A stretch of 64,000 bases of DNA, taken from NCBI RefSeq assembly GCF_016862915.1, contig NZ_BONW01000041.1, positions 272,130 through 336,129 of the forward strand. The letters are read 5' to 3'. The stretch is from Plantactinospora endophytica (GTDB taxonomy: Bacteria; Actinomycetota; Actinomycetes; Mycobacteriales; Micromonosporaceae). Both the position numbers and the translations under genes were made by a program. Numbering within the stretch: position 1 is the stretch's first letter; the number at the start of each line of letters is the position of its first letter. Positions 56,328 through 64,000 of this stretch are shown here, in pieces. The notes under the pieces were generated by a model. The model saw nothing but the letters and a program-made list of their open reading frames with translations. It did not search any database and had not been told where the DNA came from.

Positions 56328-56518
56328 TGGCTGCCGTACTGGTCGTGGACGTGCATCGGCTCGGCGGGTGCTGGCGCTGCGAGCCGGACGGGCTCTGCCC
56401 GCTGCTTCGCAGGGCGGTGCTGACCATCGTGCAGTACCGACGACACCGCAAGACCCTCTACCGGACAGCAGGCCCGCCCCGGCCCATCCCGGAGGACGGC
56501 ACCGATGTCTTCGGATGA
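56327..56518 (+). CDS. Small Cys-containing protein
   Basis: 63 residues: MAAVLVVDVHRLGGCWRCEPDG then CPLLRRAVLTIVQYRRHRK. The GCWRCEPDGLCP stretch could bind zinc. The start overlaps the previous stop (TAATG) and the stop lies inside the start of the next gene, so the three tiny genes are coupled. Function unknown. Confidence 0.55.
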   Translation: MAAVLVVDVHRLGGCWRCEPDGLCPLLRRAVLTIVQYRRHRKTLYRTAGPPRPIPEDGTDVFG

Positions 56519-56750
56519 CATCGAGCCACTGCCAGAGCGAGAGCCCAGCCTCTACCCGCTGCGTGACCCTGGCCCGGTGCCGATCCCGGAAGAGGTCGAG
56601 CGCGCCGAGATGAGGTCCGTCCTGCTCCGACACCGCCTGGTCAACCAGGTCTGCCGGGCATGCGGAAACCCTCCGGACCACACGGGATACTGCTGGGCCG
56701 GCAGAGTCGCCTACGAACGTTTGGCGTCCGGCTGGAACCGCAAGGAGTGA
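56505..56750 (+). CDS. Small protein with CxxC motif
   Basis: 81 residues. Acidic Pro-rich N-terminus (DDIEPLPEREPSLYP) and a C-terminal VCRACGNPPDHTGYCWAGRV motif (Cys-x2-Cys, His, Cys) that looks like a zinc site. Third gene of the coupled string. Family unknown. Confidence 0.6.
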   Translation: MSSDDIEPLPEREPSLYPLRDPGPVPIPEEVERAEMRSVLLRHRLVNQVCRACGNPPDHTGYCWAGRVAYERLASGWNRKE

Positions 56751-56765
56751 GAAGCGGAGAAATCT

Positions 56766-57215
56766 TCAGGCTCGGTCAAGCAGGAACGCGCTTGGGCCAT
56801 AGCTGATTTTCCAGTCCTCGTAGATGCCAAGCCCACCACAGGTCAGGCAACGGAGCCCGACGAAGACCCACCGGACATCCCCGTCCTCACGCAGCGAGTA
56901 CCCGACGGCAGCCGCGAACTCTTCACTGCCGCACGGGCAGGCGCAGTAGCACTCGAGCTCGGTGTCGTCGTCCCAGTACTCCTCGCTGTCGGCGATGAAC
57001 TCGTGCTGCCCGCATGTGAGGCAGGTCCGCCGAGCAGCGTTCTCCTCTTCCATGACGGCTACCTCGAACGACCGGCCCCCGCACGAGCGGCACACACACT
57101 CGCGTACGGCCTGGACTGGGTACCCACCGGGATCAGGCTGTTGGAGGAAAGCGGCGAGGTCATCGAACGTCGACCCGCGCTTGCCGAGCCCTGGCGGCGT
57201 CGGTTCGTCATGCAC
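56766..57215 (-). CDS. Zinc-ribbon-rich hypothetical protein
   Basis: About 149 residues from the GTG at 57215 (no strong ribosome site; the frame is open further upstream). Four pairs of Cys motifs: ECVCRSCGG, RTCLTCGQHEF, CYCACPCGSEE and LRCLTCGGLG, suggesting two or more zinc ribbons. Convergent with the preceding gene. The repeated CLTCGG units recall proteins that use zinc ribbons for nucleic-acid binding; role unknown. Confidence 0.65.
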   Translation of the reverse strand: MHDEPTPPGLGKRGSTFDDLAAFLQQPDPGGYPVQAVRECVCRSCGGRSFEVAVMEEENAARRTCLTCGQHEFIADSEEYWDDDTELECYCACPCGSEEFAAAVGYSLREDGDVRWVFVGLRCLTCGGLGIYEDWKISYGPSAFLLDRA

Positions 57216-57430
57216 GAGGGGAAGATACGGGGAACGTCGATGCGCTGGGGGTATCGGAGTCGCTTGCCGTGAGTGCCCCGACCCCGATGGTCTGGAGACT
57301 GTCCGCAGCCAGCCGGCCCACCGGCGTGGACCACCGATGGCACGCGGACGGCCCACAAGATCGACAACGGCGGGAAACGAAACGACCCAGGCTCGGCGAT
57401 CATGCCGCTGACCTGGGCCGGAACACTTGG

Positions 57431-57501
57431 AGCGGGCGACGAGAATCGAACTCGCACCGTCAGTTTGGAAGACTGAAGCTCTGCCATTGAGCTACGCCCG
57501 C
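57431..57501 (-). tRNA. tRNA-Gly (anticodon TCC)
   Basis: 71 nt on the minus strand folding as a full cloverleaf: acceptor GCGGGCG/CGCCCGC, D-arm GCTC-AATGGCA-GAGC, anticodon loop CTTCCAA with TCC, T-loop TTCGATT. CCA is not encoded. Confidence 0.97.
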
Positions 57502-57741
57502 GCTCGCCCCGATCAATCCAGGGCACGACCGACAGCCTAACGGGTCGCCCCGCTCCCCGGATACCGGCACCCCGCCGCAGCGCCGCCCACCTCTCACACC
57601 ACCCACCCGAACAGGGTCAATACCGGAAAGATCAGCTCCCCGCGTACCCCTGGACCAAGCTGGTCCGGGACGACACGGCGGCCGGGTGCGGAGACCGGGC
57701 GGGCGCGACCCTGACCGGACGGCATACACTCTTCTCCGCCA

Positions 57742-57815
57742 CGGGGTGTGGCGCAGCTTGGTAGCGCACTCGCTTTGGGAGCGAGGGGCCGTGGGTTCAA
57801 ATCCCGCCACCCCGA
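57742..57815 (+). tRNA. tRNA-Pro (anticodon TGG)
   Basis: 74 nt: acceptor CGGGGTG/CACCCCG, D-arm around GCGCAGCTTGGTAGCGC, anticodon stem CTCGC/GCGAG with loop TTTGGGA (TGG), T-loop TTCAAAT. CCA not encoded. Lies 128 nt before the trigger-factor gene. Confidence 0.97.
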
Positions 57816-57942
57816 CTGTCGCCTGCGGTGCGGGGTGAGCCTTGCCACCCCGCGCCGTCCGACGCATTCGCCGGCTCGCCTACACTCGATGGGCTGAACA
57901 CCGGCCCAGAATAAAGATCGAGATCCGTCAAGGAGTACGCCT

Positions 57943-59307
57943 GTGAAGAGCACCGTCGAGACTCTGAGCCCGACGCGCGTGCGGCTCGCCATCGAGGTGC
58001 CGTTCGTCGAGCTCGAGCCGAGCCTCAAGAAGGCGTACCGGGAGATCGCCTCGCAGGTCAACGTCCCGGGTTTCCGGCGGGGGAAGGTGCCGTCGGCCGT
58101 GATCGACCAGCGGGTCGGCCGGGGCACGGTGCTCAACGAGGCCGTGCAGGACGCCATCCCGGAGAACATCCTCGCCGCGGTCCGTGAGCACGACGTGAAG
58201 ACGCTGGGCCGGCCCGAGGTCGAGATCACCGAGTTCAACGACGGTGACGCGCTGAAGTTCACCGCCGAGGTCGACGTCCGCCCCGAGATCACGCTGCCCG
58301 ACCTGTCCACCGTCGAGGTGACCGTCGACGAGCTGCAGATCGACGAGAGCGAGATCGACGCCCAGGTCGGCAGCCTGCGGGAGCGGTTCGCCACGCTCAA
58401 GACGGTCGAGCGGGCCGCCCAGGAGGGCGACTACGTGCAGATCGACCTGGCGGCGACCGTCGACGGCGAGGAGGTGCCGGGCGGCTCGGCCACCAACATC
58501 TCCCACGAGGTCGGCAGCAAGCAGCTCCTGCCGGGGCTGGACGAGGTGCTGGTCGGCCTTTCGGCGAGCGACTCGACCACCTTCCAGACCCAGCTCGTCG
58601 GCGGCGACTTCGCCGGCCGCGACGCCGACGTCTCGGTGACGGTCCGCACCGTCAAGGAGAAGGAACTCCCCCCGCTCGACGACGATTTCGCCCAGCTCGC
58701 GAGCGAGTTCGACACCCTCGACGAGCTGCGTGGCGACATCCGGGAGCGGGTCAGCCGGTCGAAGAAGGTCGAGCAGATCTACGCCGCCCGGGACCGCGCC
58801 CTGGAGCAGATCGTGGCCGCCGCCGACGTACCGGCCCCGGAGGGGGTCGTGCGCGAGGAGGTCGAGCACCGCAAGCAGGCCATGGTCGACCAGCTCGAGC
58901 GGATCGGCGCCTCCCTGGAGGAATACCTGACCTCCGAGGAGAAGACCGAGGAGCAGATCGACGCCGAGCTGAAGGACGCGGCCACCGAGGGGGTCAAGAT
59001 CCAGCTTCTGCTGGACACCCTGGCCGACGCCGAGCAGGTGCAGGTCTCCGACGACGAGTTCGGTCACGAGATCGTGCACCGGGCGCAGCGGGCCGGGATG
59101 GCTCCGCAGCAGTACTACGACCAGCTCGTCCGGTCCGGTGCGGCCGGCGCGGTCTTCGGCGACGTCCGACGCGGCAAGGCCCTGGCCATGGTGATGGAGC
59201 GGATCAAGATCACCGACTCGGCCGGCAACACGATCAGCATGGACGAGCTGCGTGCCGCGAGTGGCGAGGAGCACGACCACCAGCACGACCACGACCACGA
59301 GCACTGA
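57943..59307 (+). CDS. tig: Trigger factor (ribosome-associated chaperone)
   Basis: 454 residues. N-terminal ribosome-binding domain with the signature GFRRGKVP (in VNVPGFRRGKVPSAVID), a PPIase (FKBP-like) domain from about 155 (QEGDYVQIDLAATVDGEEVP) and the helical C-terminal arm domain. The last 12 residues are EHDHQHDHDHEH, a His/Asp-rich tail often seen in actinobacterial Tig. GTG start after AAGGAG. Upstream of clpP1-clpP2-clpX in the conserved order. Confidence 0.97.
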   Translation: MKSTVETLSPTRVRLAIEVPFVELEPSLKKAYREIASQVNVPGFRRGKVPSAVIDQRVGRGTVLNEAVQDAIPENILAAVREHDVKTLGRPEVEITEFNDGDALKFTAEVDVRPEITLPDLSTVEVTVDELQIDESEIDAQVGSLRERFATLKTVERAAQEGDYVQIDLAATVDGEEVPGGSATNISHEVGSKQLLPGLDEVLVGLSASDSTTFQTQLVGGDFAGRDADVSVTVRTVKEKELPPLDDDFAQLASEFDTLDELRGDIRERVSRSKKVEQIYAARDRALEQIVAAADVPAPEGVVREEVEHRKQAMVDQLERIGASLEEYLTSEEKTEEQIDAELKDAATEGVKIQLLLDTLADAEQVQVSDDEFGHEIVHRAQRAGMAPQQYYDQLVRSGAAGAVFGDVRRGKALAMVMERIKITDSAGNTISMDELRAASGEEHDHQHDHDHEH

Positions 59308-59422
59308 GCCGCGCGGGGACGCGACCGCCGGGCCCGGACGCCACGCACCGGGCCCGACCGGCCAAAACCCCATCGGGTACGCCCCGGCGGTCAGCGCGCC
59401 GCTGCCGTACCGCCGGCAACTG

Positions 59423-59436
59423 CGCTGTTAGCGAAC
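59423..59436. promoter_or_regulatory. ClgR-box-like operator upstream of clpP1
   Basis: CGCTGTTAGCGAAC, an inverted CGCT...AGCG with a GCGAAC half-site, close to the actinobacterial ClgR consensus (CGC-N5-GCGAAC type). It lies 78 nt upstream of clpP1. ClgR activates clp genes; the regulator itself is not in the window. Confidence 0.6.
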
Positions 59437-59514
59437 AGTGCCCGGACCGGGACGTTACGACCCCGGTCAGCGGTTAGTGTCGGGCGTAAGACGCACGGAG
59501 AGCGAAGGGCTGCC

Positions 59515-60159
59515 ATGACTGGTTCAGACTTCTCAGCTATGCCCCTGCGGGTGACCGAAGCCCGAGGTGCGGACGCACTTGGTGGCAACCTTGACGACTC
59601 GGTCTACAACCGGCTGCTCAAGGAGCGGATCATCTTCCTTGGTAGCGAGGTGACCGACCAGGTCGCCAACCGCATCTGCGCACAGCTGCTGCTACTCGCC
59701 GCGGAGGACCCCAGCCGCGACATCAACCTGTGGATCAACTCGCCGGGTGGCTCGGTCTACTCCGGCATGGCGATCTACGACACCATGCAATTCATCGACA
59801 ACGACGTCTCCACGGTCGCCATGGGCATGGCCGCCTCGATGGGCCAGTTGCTGCTCTGCGCCGGCACCAAGGGCAAGCGCTACGCCCTGCCGCACGCGCG
59901 GATCATGATGCACCAGCCGTCCGGCGGCATGGGCGGTACCGCCTCCGACATCGCCATCCAGGCCGAGCAGATGCTCTACACCAAGCGGATGTTCCAGGAG
60001 CGGGTGGCCTTCCACACCGGCCAGGAGCAGGGCCAGATCGAGGCGGACTCGGACCGGGACCGTTGGTTCACCGCCAACGAGGCCAAGGACTACGGCTTCA
60101 TCGACAAGGTGATCACCGGGGCCGCGCAGGTTCCGGAAGGCGCCGGGACCCTGAGCTGA
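59515..60159 (+). CDS. clpP1: ATP-dependent Clp protease proteolytic subunit 1
   Basis: 214 residues. Catalytic triad: Ser in GMAASMGQLLL, His in MMHQPSGG and Asp in EADSDRDRWFT. The IGF-docking and handle helix are normal. It forms a hetero-14-mer with ClpP2 in actinobacteria. Preceded by a ClgR-like box; 11 nt before clpP2. Confidence 0.97.
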   Translation: MTGSDFSAMPLRVTEARGADALGGNLDDSVYNRLLKERIIFLGSEVTDQVANRICAQLLLLAAEDPSRDINLWINSPGGSVYSGMAIYDTMQFIDNDVSTVAMGMAASMGQLLLCAGTKGKRYALPHARIMMHQPSGGMGGTASDIAIQAEQMLYTKRMFQERVAFHTGQEQGQIEADSDRDRWFTANEAKDYGFIDKVITGAAQVPEGAGTLS

Positions 60160-60170
60160 GGAGCGGAACG

Positions 60171-60839
60171 ATGACTGACCCGACCCTGCTGGCCGGTGGC
60201 GGCTTCCAGCCCGTGCACAACCGGTACGTCCTGCCCTCCTTCGTCGAGCGCACCTCGTACGGCGTCAAGGAGTCAAACCCCTACAACAAGCTCTTCGAGG
60301 ACCGGATCATCTTCCTCGGCGTGCAGGTGGACGACGCGTCGGCCAACGACGTGATGGCCCAGTTGCTGACGCTGGAGGGCACCGACCCGGACCGCGACAT
60401 CATCATGTACATCAACTCGCCCGGCGGCTCGTTCACGGCCATGACGGCGATCTACGACACGATGCAGTACGTCCGGCCGGACATCCAGACCGTCTGCCTC
60501 GGTCAGGCGGCCAGCGCCGCTGCCGTACTGCTCGCCGCCGGTACGCCCGGTAAGCGCATGGCGCTGCCGAACTCCCGGATCATCATCCACCAGCCGGCCA
60601 CCGAGGGCGGCTACGGGCAGGGCTCGGACATCGAGATCCAGGCCCGGGAGATCCTCCGGATGCGTACCCAGCTCGAGGAGATGCTCTCCCGACACTCCAA
60701 CCAGCCGATCGAACGAGTCCGTCGTGATATCGACCGTGACAAGTTCATGACTGCCGAGGAGTCCCGGGAATACGGCCTGGTCGACACCATCCTGACCAGC
60801 CGAAAGAAGGGCCTGCTCGCGGCGAACGCCTCGAGCTGA
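60171..60839 (+). CDS. clpP2: ATP-dependent Clp protease proteolytic subunit 2
   Basis: 222 residues. Triad: Ser in CLGQAASAAAVLL, His in IIHQPATEGGYG, Asp in RDIDRDKFMT. The long N-terminus (residues 1-40, VERTSYGVKESNPYNKLFED) is typical of the second paralogue that docks ClpX/ClpC. Co-transcribed with clpP1. A strong terminator-like hairpin follows. Confidence 0.97.
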   Translation: MTDPTLLAGGGFQPVHNRYVLPSFVERTSYGVKESNPYNKLFEDRIIFLGVQVDDASANDVMAQLLTLEGTDPDRDIIMYINSPGGSFTAMTAIYDTMQYVRPDIQTVCLGQAASAAAVLLAAGTPGKRMALPNSRIIIHQPATEGGYGQGSDIEIQAREILRMRTQLEEMLSRHSNQPIERVRRDIDRDKFMTAEESREYGLVDTILTSRKKGLLAANASS

Positions 60840-60848
60840 TCATCTTGG

Positions 60849-60891
60849 GTCAGAGGCCGGCCGGGCCGCTGTGCGGGGGCCGGCCTCTGAC
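60849..60891 (+). terminator. 14-bp hairpin after clpP2
   Basis: GTCAGAGGCCGGCC (60849-60862) pairs perfectly with GGCCGGCCTCTGAC (60878-60891) across a 15-nt loop, 10 nt after the clpP2 stop. There is no following T-run, as is common in high-GC actinomycetes. Confidence 0.75.
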
Positions 60892-61058
60892 ACACCCGTT
60901 TTGGGGGTCGGAGAAACCCCGTGCAGCGGGTAACGTCGGTTCTGCACCGCCCACCGCCGGTCGGGACCGGCCGGCGAACACGACCGACGGGGCATACCGT
61001 CCGCAGGCCAGCGCCTCTGGGAAGAACAGGCTGGCCGATGAGCGCAGGGAGAACGTAG

Positions 61059-62351
<1,293 letters not shown>

Positions 62352-62440
62352 CGGTCTGCACAGCCTGAGAGCCTGCGGAGGGCCGCCCGGGTGGCCAGCG
62401 CAGTCTGGCCACTCGGAGACCGTCGCCGTAGGCTCTCGGC

Positions 62441-63238
62441 ATGCGCGTCGCCGTCTGTCAGCTCAACGCCCGCGACGACCGGAAGGCCAACCTGGCCGCC
62501 GCCGGCGAGCTGCTCGGTCGGGCCGCAGCCGCCGGGGCGGATCTGGCGATTCTTCCGGAGTACGTCGACTATCTCGGCCCGTCGCGCGGTCTGCCGGCCC
62601 CCGAGCGGGTCGACGGCGAGTTCGCCGAGTTCTTTGCCGAGGCGGCCCGGCAGCACGGCATGTGGGTGCACGCCGGCTCGTTCCACGAGATCGGCCCGGA
62701 TCCGGAGCACACCTACAACACCTCGCTGGTCTTCGACCGCTCCGGCGCGCTCGCCGCGACGTACCGGAAGATCCACCTCTACGACGTGGAGATCCCCGGC
62801 CGCGTCTCCTACCTCGAATCCAAGTCTGTCGCCGCCGGCTCCGCGCCGGTCACCGTCGAGATCGAGGGGGTACGCGTCGGCCTGTCGATCTGTTACGACC
62901 TGCGCTTTCCCGAGCTGTACCGGCAGTTGGCCGTCGCCGGGGAGGCCCAACTCCTGGTGGTGCCCGCCGCGTTCATGCTGCATACCGGTCGGGACCACTG
63001 GGAGGTGCTGTTGCGCGCCCGGGCGATCGAGAACCAGTGCTACGTGGCGGCGGCCGGTCAGATCGGTGACCACGATCCCGGCCGTACCTGTTTCGGGCGC
63101 AGCATGGTGATCGACCCCTGGGGGACGGTACTCGGCCAGGCGCCCGACACGGTCGGGACCGTCGTCGCCGACCTCGACCTCGACCGGCTGCGCGAGATCC
63201 GCACCGAGCTGCCCAGCCTGGCCAACCGCCGGCTCTGA
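62441..63238 (+). CDS. Carbon-nitrogen hydrolase (nitrilase superfamily)
   Basis: 265 residues. Nitrilase Glu-Lys-Cys triad: Glu in [11 protein letters not shown], Lys in [12 protein letters not shown], Cys in [16 protein letters not shown]. Closest in pattern to the NIT1/omega-amidase (deaminated glutathione amidase) group rather than true nitrilases. Cytoplasmic. Starts 89 nt after clpX and may be read from its transcript. Confidence 0.93.
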   Translation: MRVAVCQLNARDDRKANLAAAGELLGRAAAAGADLAILPEYVDYLGPSRGLPAPERVDGEFAEFFAEAARQHGMWVHAGSFHEIGPDPEHTYNTSLVFDRSGALAATYRKIHLYDVEIPGRVSYLESKSVAAGSAPVTVEIEGVRVGLSICYDLRFPELYRQLAVAGEAQLLVVPAAFMLHTGRDHWEVLLRARAIENQCYVAAAGQIGDHDPGRTCFGRSMVIDPWGTVLGQAPDTVGTVVADLDLDRLREIRTELPSLANRRL

Positions 63239-63285
63239 CGGCGGTGCCGGCCGTCGTCAGGTGATCGGGCTTCTGCCAGGAAGGT

Positions 63286-63510
63286 TCATTGCAGCAGCAT
63301 GCCGACGACGGCGAGTCCGATGATCGCCGAGGCGGTGACCAACAGTCCGGTGGTCATCCGGGACGGGCCACGGCGGGCCAGCCGGCGTACCGAGACGATC
63401 ACGGCCAGCAGGACGAGACCACCGATCACGAGTTGCCAGAAGGGCAGCAGGAGCGCGGTGAAGCTGTCCTGCGCGAGGGTGACGTCTGTGGAGCTCGCTG
63501 ACGCGGCCAT
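63286..63510 (-). CDS. Small membrane protein, two helices
   Basis: 74 residues with hydrophobic helices at LLPFWQLVIGGLVLLAVIVSV and TTGLLVTASAIIGLAVVGMLL separated by RRLARRGPSR (positive-inside turn). Family not recognised. Convergent with the hydrolase gene. Confidence 0.7.
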   Translation of the reverse strand: MAASASSTDVTLAQDSFTALLLPFWQLVIGGLVLLAVIVSVRRLARRGPSRMTTGLLVTASAIIGLAVVGMLLQ

Positions 63511-63750
63511 GGTTGCCACTCTGACACGCCTGGCCGGCTCTGACACGGACAACCGCGGCACGGTCGGGTCACAGCGGTACGGGAGGGAGGAGTACGTCGA
63601 TTTGCGCCCAGCGGGCCGGCCGCGTAACTTTCTCTCTGCGCGCGGCGCACCGGACGAAAAGGCCGGGCCGCGAGCACCCCGATCTTCCGGAGGGTGTGAG
63701 CCGGACGGAGAGCGGGGCCGGGTGGTGTGCTCGACCGGATGACATTCAGG

Positions 63751-63779
63751 TTGAGATTGCGAGACCAACCGGGTAGAGT
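63751..63779 (+). promoter_or_regulatory. Sigma-70-type promoter, P1
   Basis: TTGAGA (63751-63756), 17 nt, TAGAGT (63774-63779). The spacer shares TGCGAG and CGGG with the second promoter 176 nt downstream. Confidence 0.65.
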
Positions 63780-63926
63780 ACCTGAAGCCGGCAGGAGCCG
63801 GGCGGATGGGCCGCGAGCGGCCATCGGCCGGTCTGCGGGCCTCCCCCGACAGAAGCGACCACCGTCCTTCGGTGTGCGTGAGTACGGGGAAACCACTCGA
63901 GCAAGCAACTAGCCCGAAGTTGGGGC

Positions 63927-63955
63927 TTGACACTGCGAGGTCGAGCGGGTAGGTT
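63927..63955 (+). promoter_or_regulatory. Sigma-70-type promoter, P2
   Basis: Consensus TTGACA (63927-63932), 17 nt, TAGGTT (63950-63955), followed by a leader. Strength and tandem arrangement resemble rRNA-operon promoters of actinomycetes; a 16S gene probably begins just past the window. Confidence 0.7.
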
Positions 63956-64000
63956 GGGCAAGTTGCCCCGAGGGCGATCTTCCTGGTGGAGTTCGCGTTC

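Larger units (their letters stand above)
63511..64000 (+). promoter_or_regulatory. Non-coding right edge with tandem promoters
   Basis: 490 bases without a gene I can support; the small frames here are GC shadows. It holds the two promoters listed separately and, after the second, a leader that runs off the window. Confidence 0.5.

Noticed and set aside
56102..56518. Single 138-residue protein covering two of the small genes
   Set aside because: The TAATG overlap at 56325-56329 and the two Cys-rich reading frames fit two coupled genes better; the longer frame's first half has no recognisable pattern.

Overview
The window is very GC-rich DNA with dense, largely same-strand gene runs, ATGA/GTGA start-stop overlaps and many GTG starts. 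Together with a bacterial stressosome, AfsR/SARP and NarL-type two-component regulators, a type II polyketide synthase and two ClpP paralogues next to clpX, this points to a filamentous actinomycete, most likely Micromonosporaceae (inference; no rRNA gene lies inside the window).

Layout. 0-6.4 kb (minus strand): a stressosome-type signalling operon running rsbR, rsbS, rsbT, an RsbT-RsbX fusion, a soluble histidine kinase, a receiver-PP2C phosphatase and an unknown gene cut by the window edge. 6.6-34 kb: an aromatic polyketide cluster. It has ACP, aromatase-cupin fusion, KS-alpha and KS-beta, two SDR reductases, a TcmI-type cyclase, a SchA/CurD protein, three ABM monooxygenases, a methyltransferase, an amidohydrolase, a FADH2-dependent halogenase with a flavin reductase, a dedicated acetyl-CoA carboxylase (fused accDA, accB, accC), a rifampicin-phosphotransferase-like enzyme, a DrrAB-like exporter, an MMPL exporter and two two-component systems. 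The expected product is a chlorinated multi-ring aromatic polyketide (inference). A shared promoter-like element, GGAAGACC-N17-TAGCGTG, precedes the flavin reductase, the TcmI cyclase/ACC operon and the halogenase/PKS operon, with weaker versions at the divergent 10.9 kb region.

35-39 kb: housekeeping-like genes (GNAT, D-amino-acid lyase-like PLP enzyme, thymidylate-kinase-like protein, membrane protein) separated by several different tandem repeats. 39-49.7 kb (minus strand): the most unusual part. A GalNAc-transferase-like glycosyltransferase, two paralogous proteins with a repeated FPI motif, an 80-residue peptide, a large terpene-synthase-like protein with both DDxxD and DxDD motifs, a SagB-type dehydrogenase and a YcaO protein are followed by an AfsR/SARP regulator. 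The peptide, terpene, SagB and YcaO genes are translationally coupled or nearly so. I read this as a possible hybrid azole-peptide/terpene pathway that I cannot match to a described class.

49.7-57.5 kb: an Lrp regulator divergent from an amino-acid transporter across a perfect palindrome, a GNAT and a HEAT-like protein, a secreted GH11-CBM2 xylanase, a PH-like protein, a GntR regulator with a coupled string of tiny zinc-ribbon-like genes, and a tRNA-Gly. 57.7-64 kb: tRNA-Pro, then the conserved tig-clpP1-clpP2-clpX proteostasis block, a nitrilase-family hydrolase, a small membrane protein, and at the right edge two similar tandem promoters of the kind that drive rRNA operons.

A recurring oddity is minisatellite-like DNA, both in frame inside coding regions (giving low-complexity inserts) and in gaps just after stop codons.
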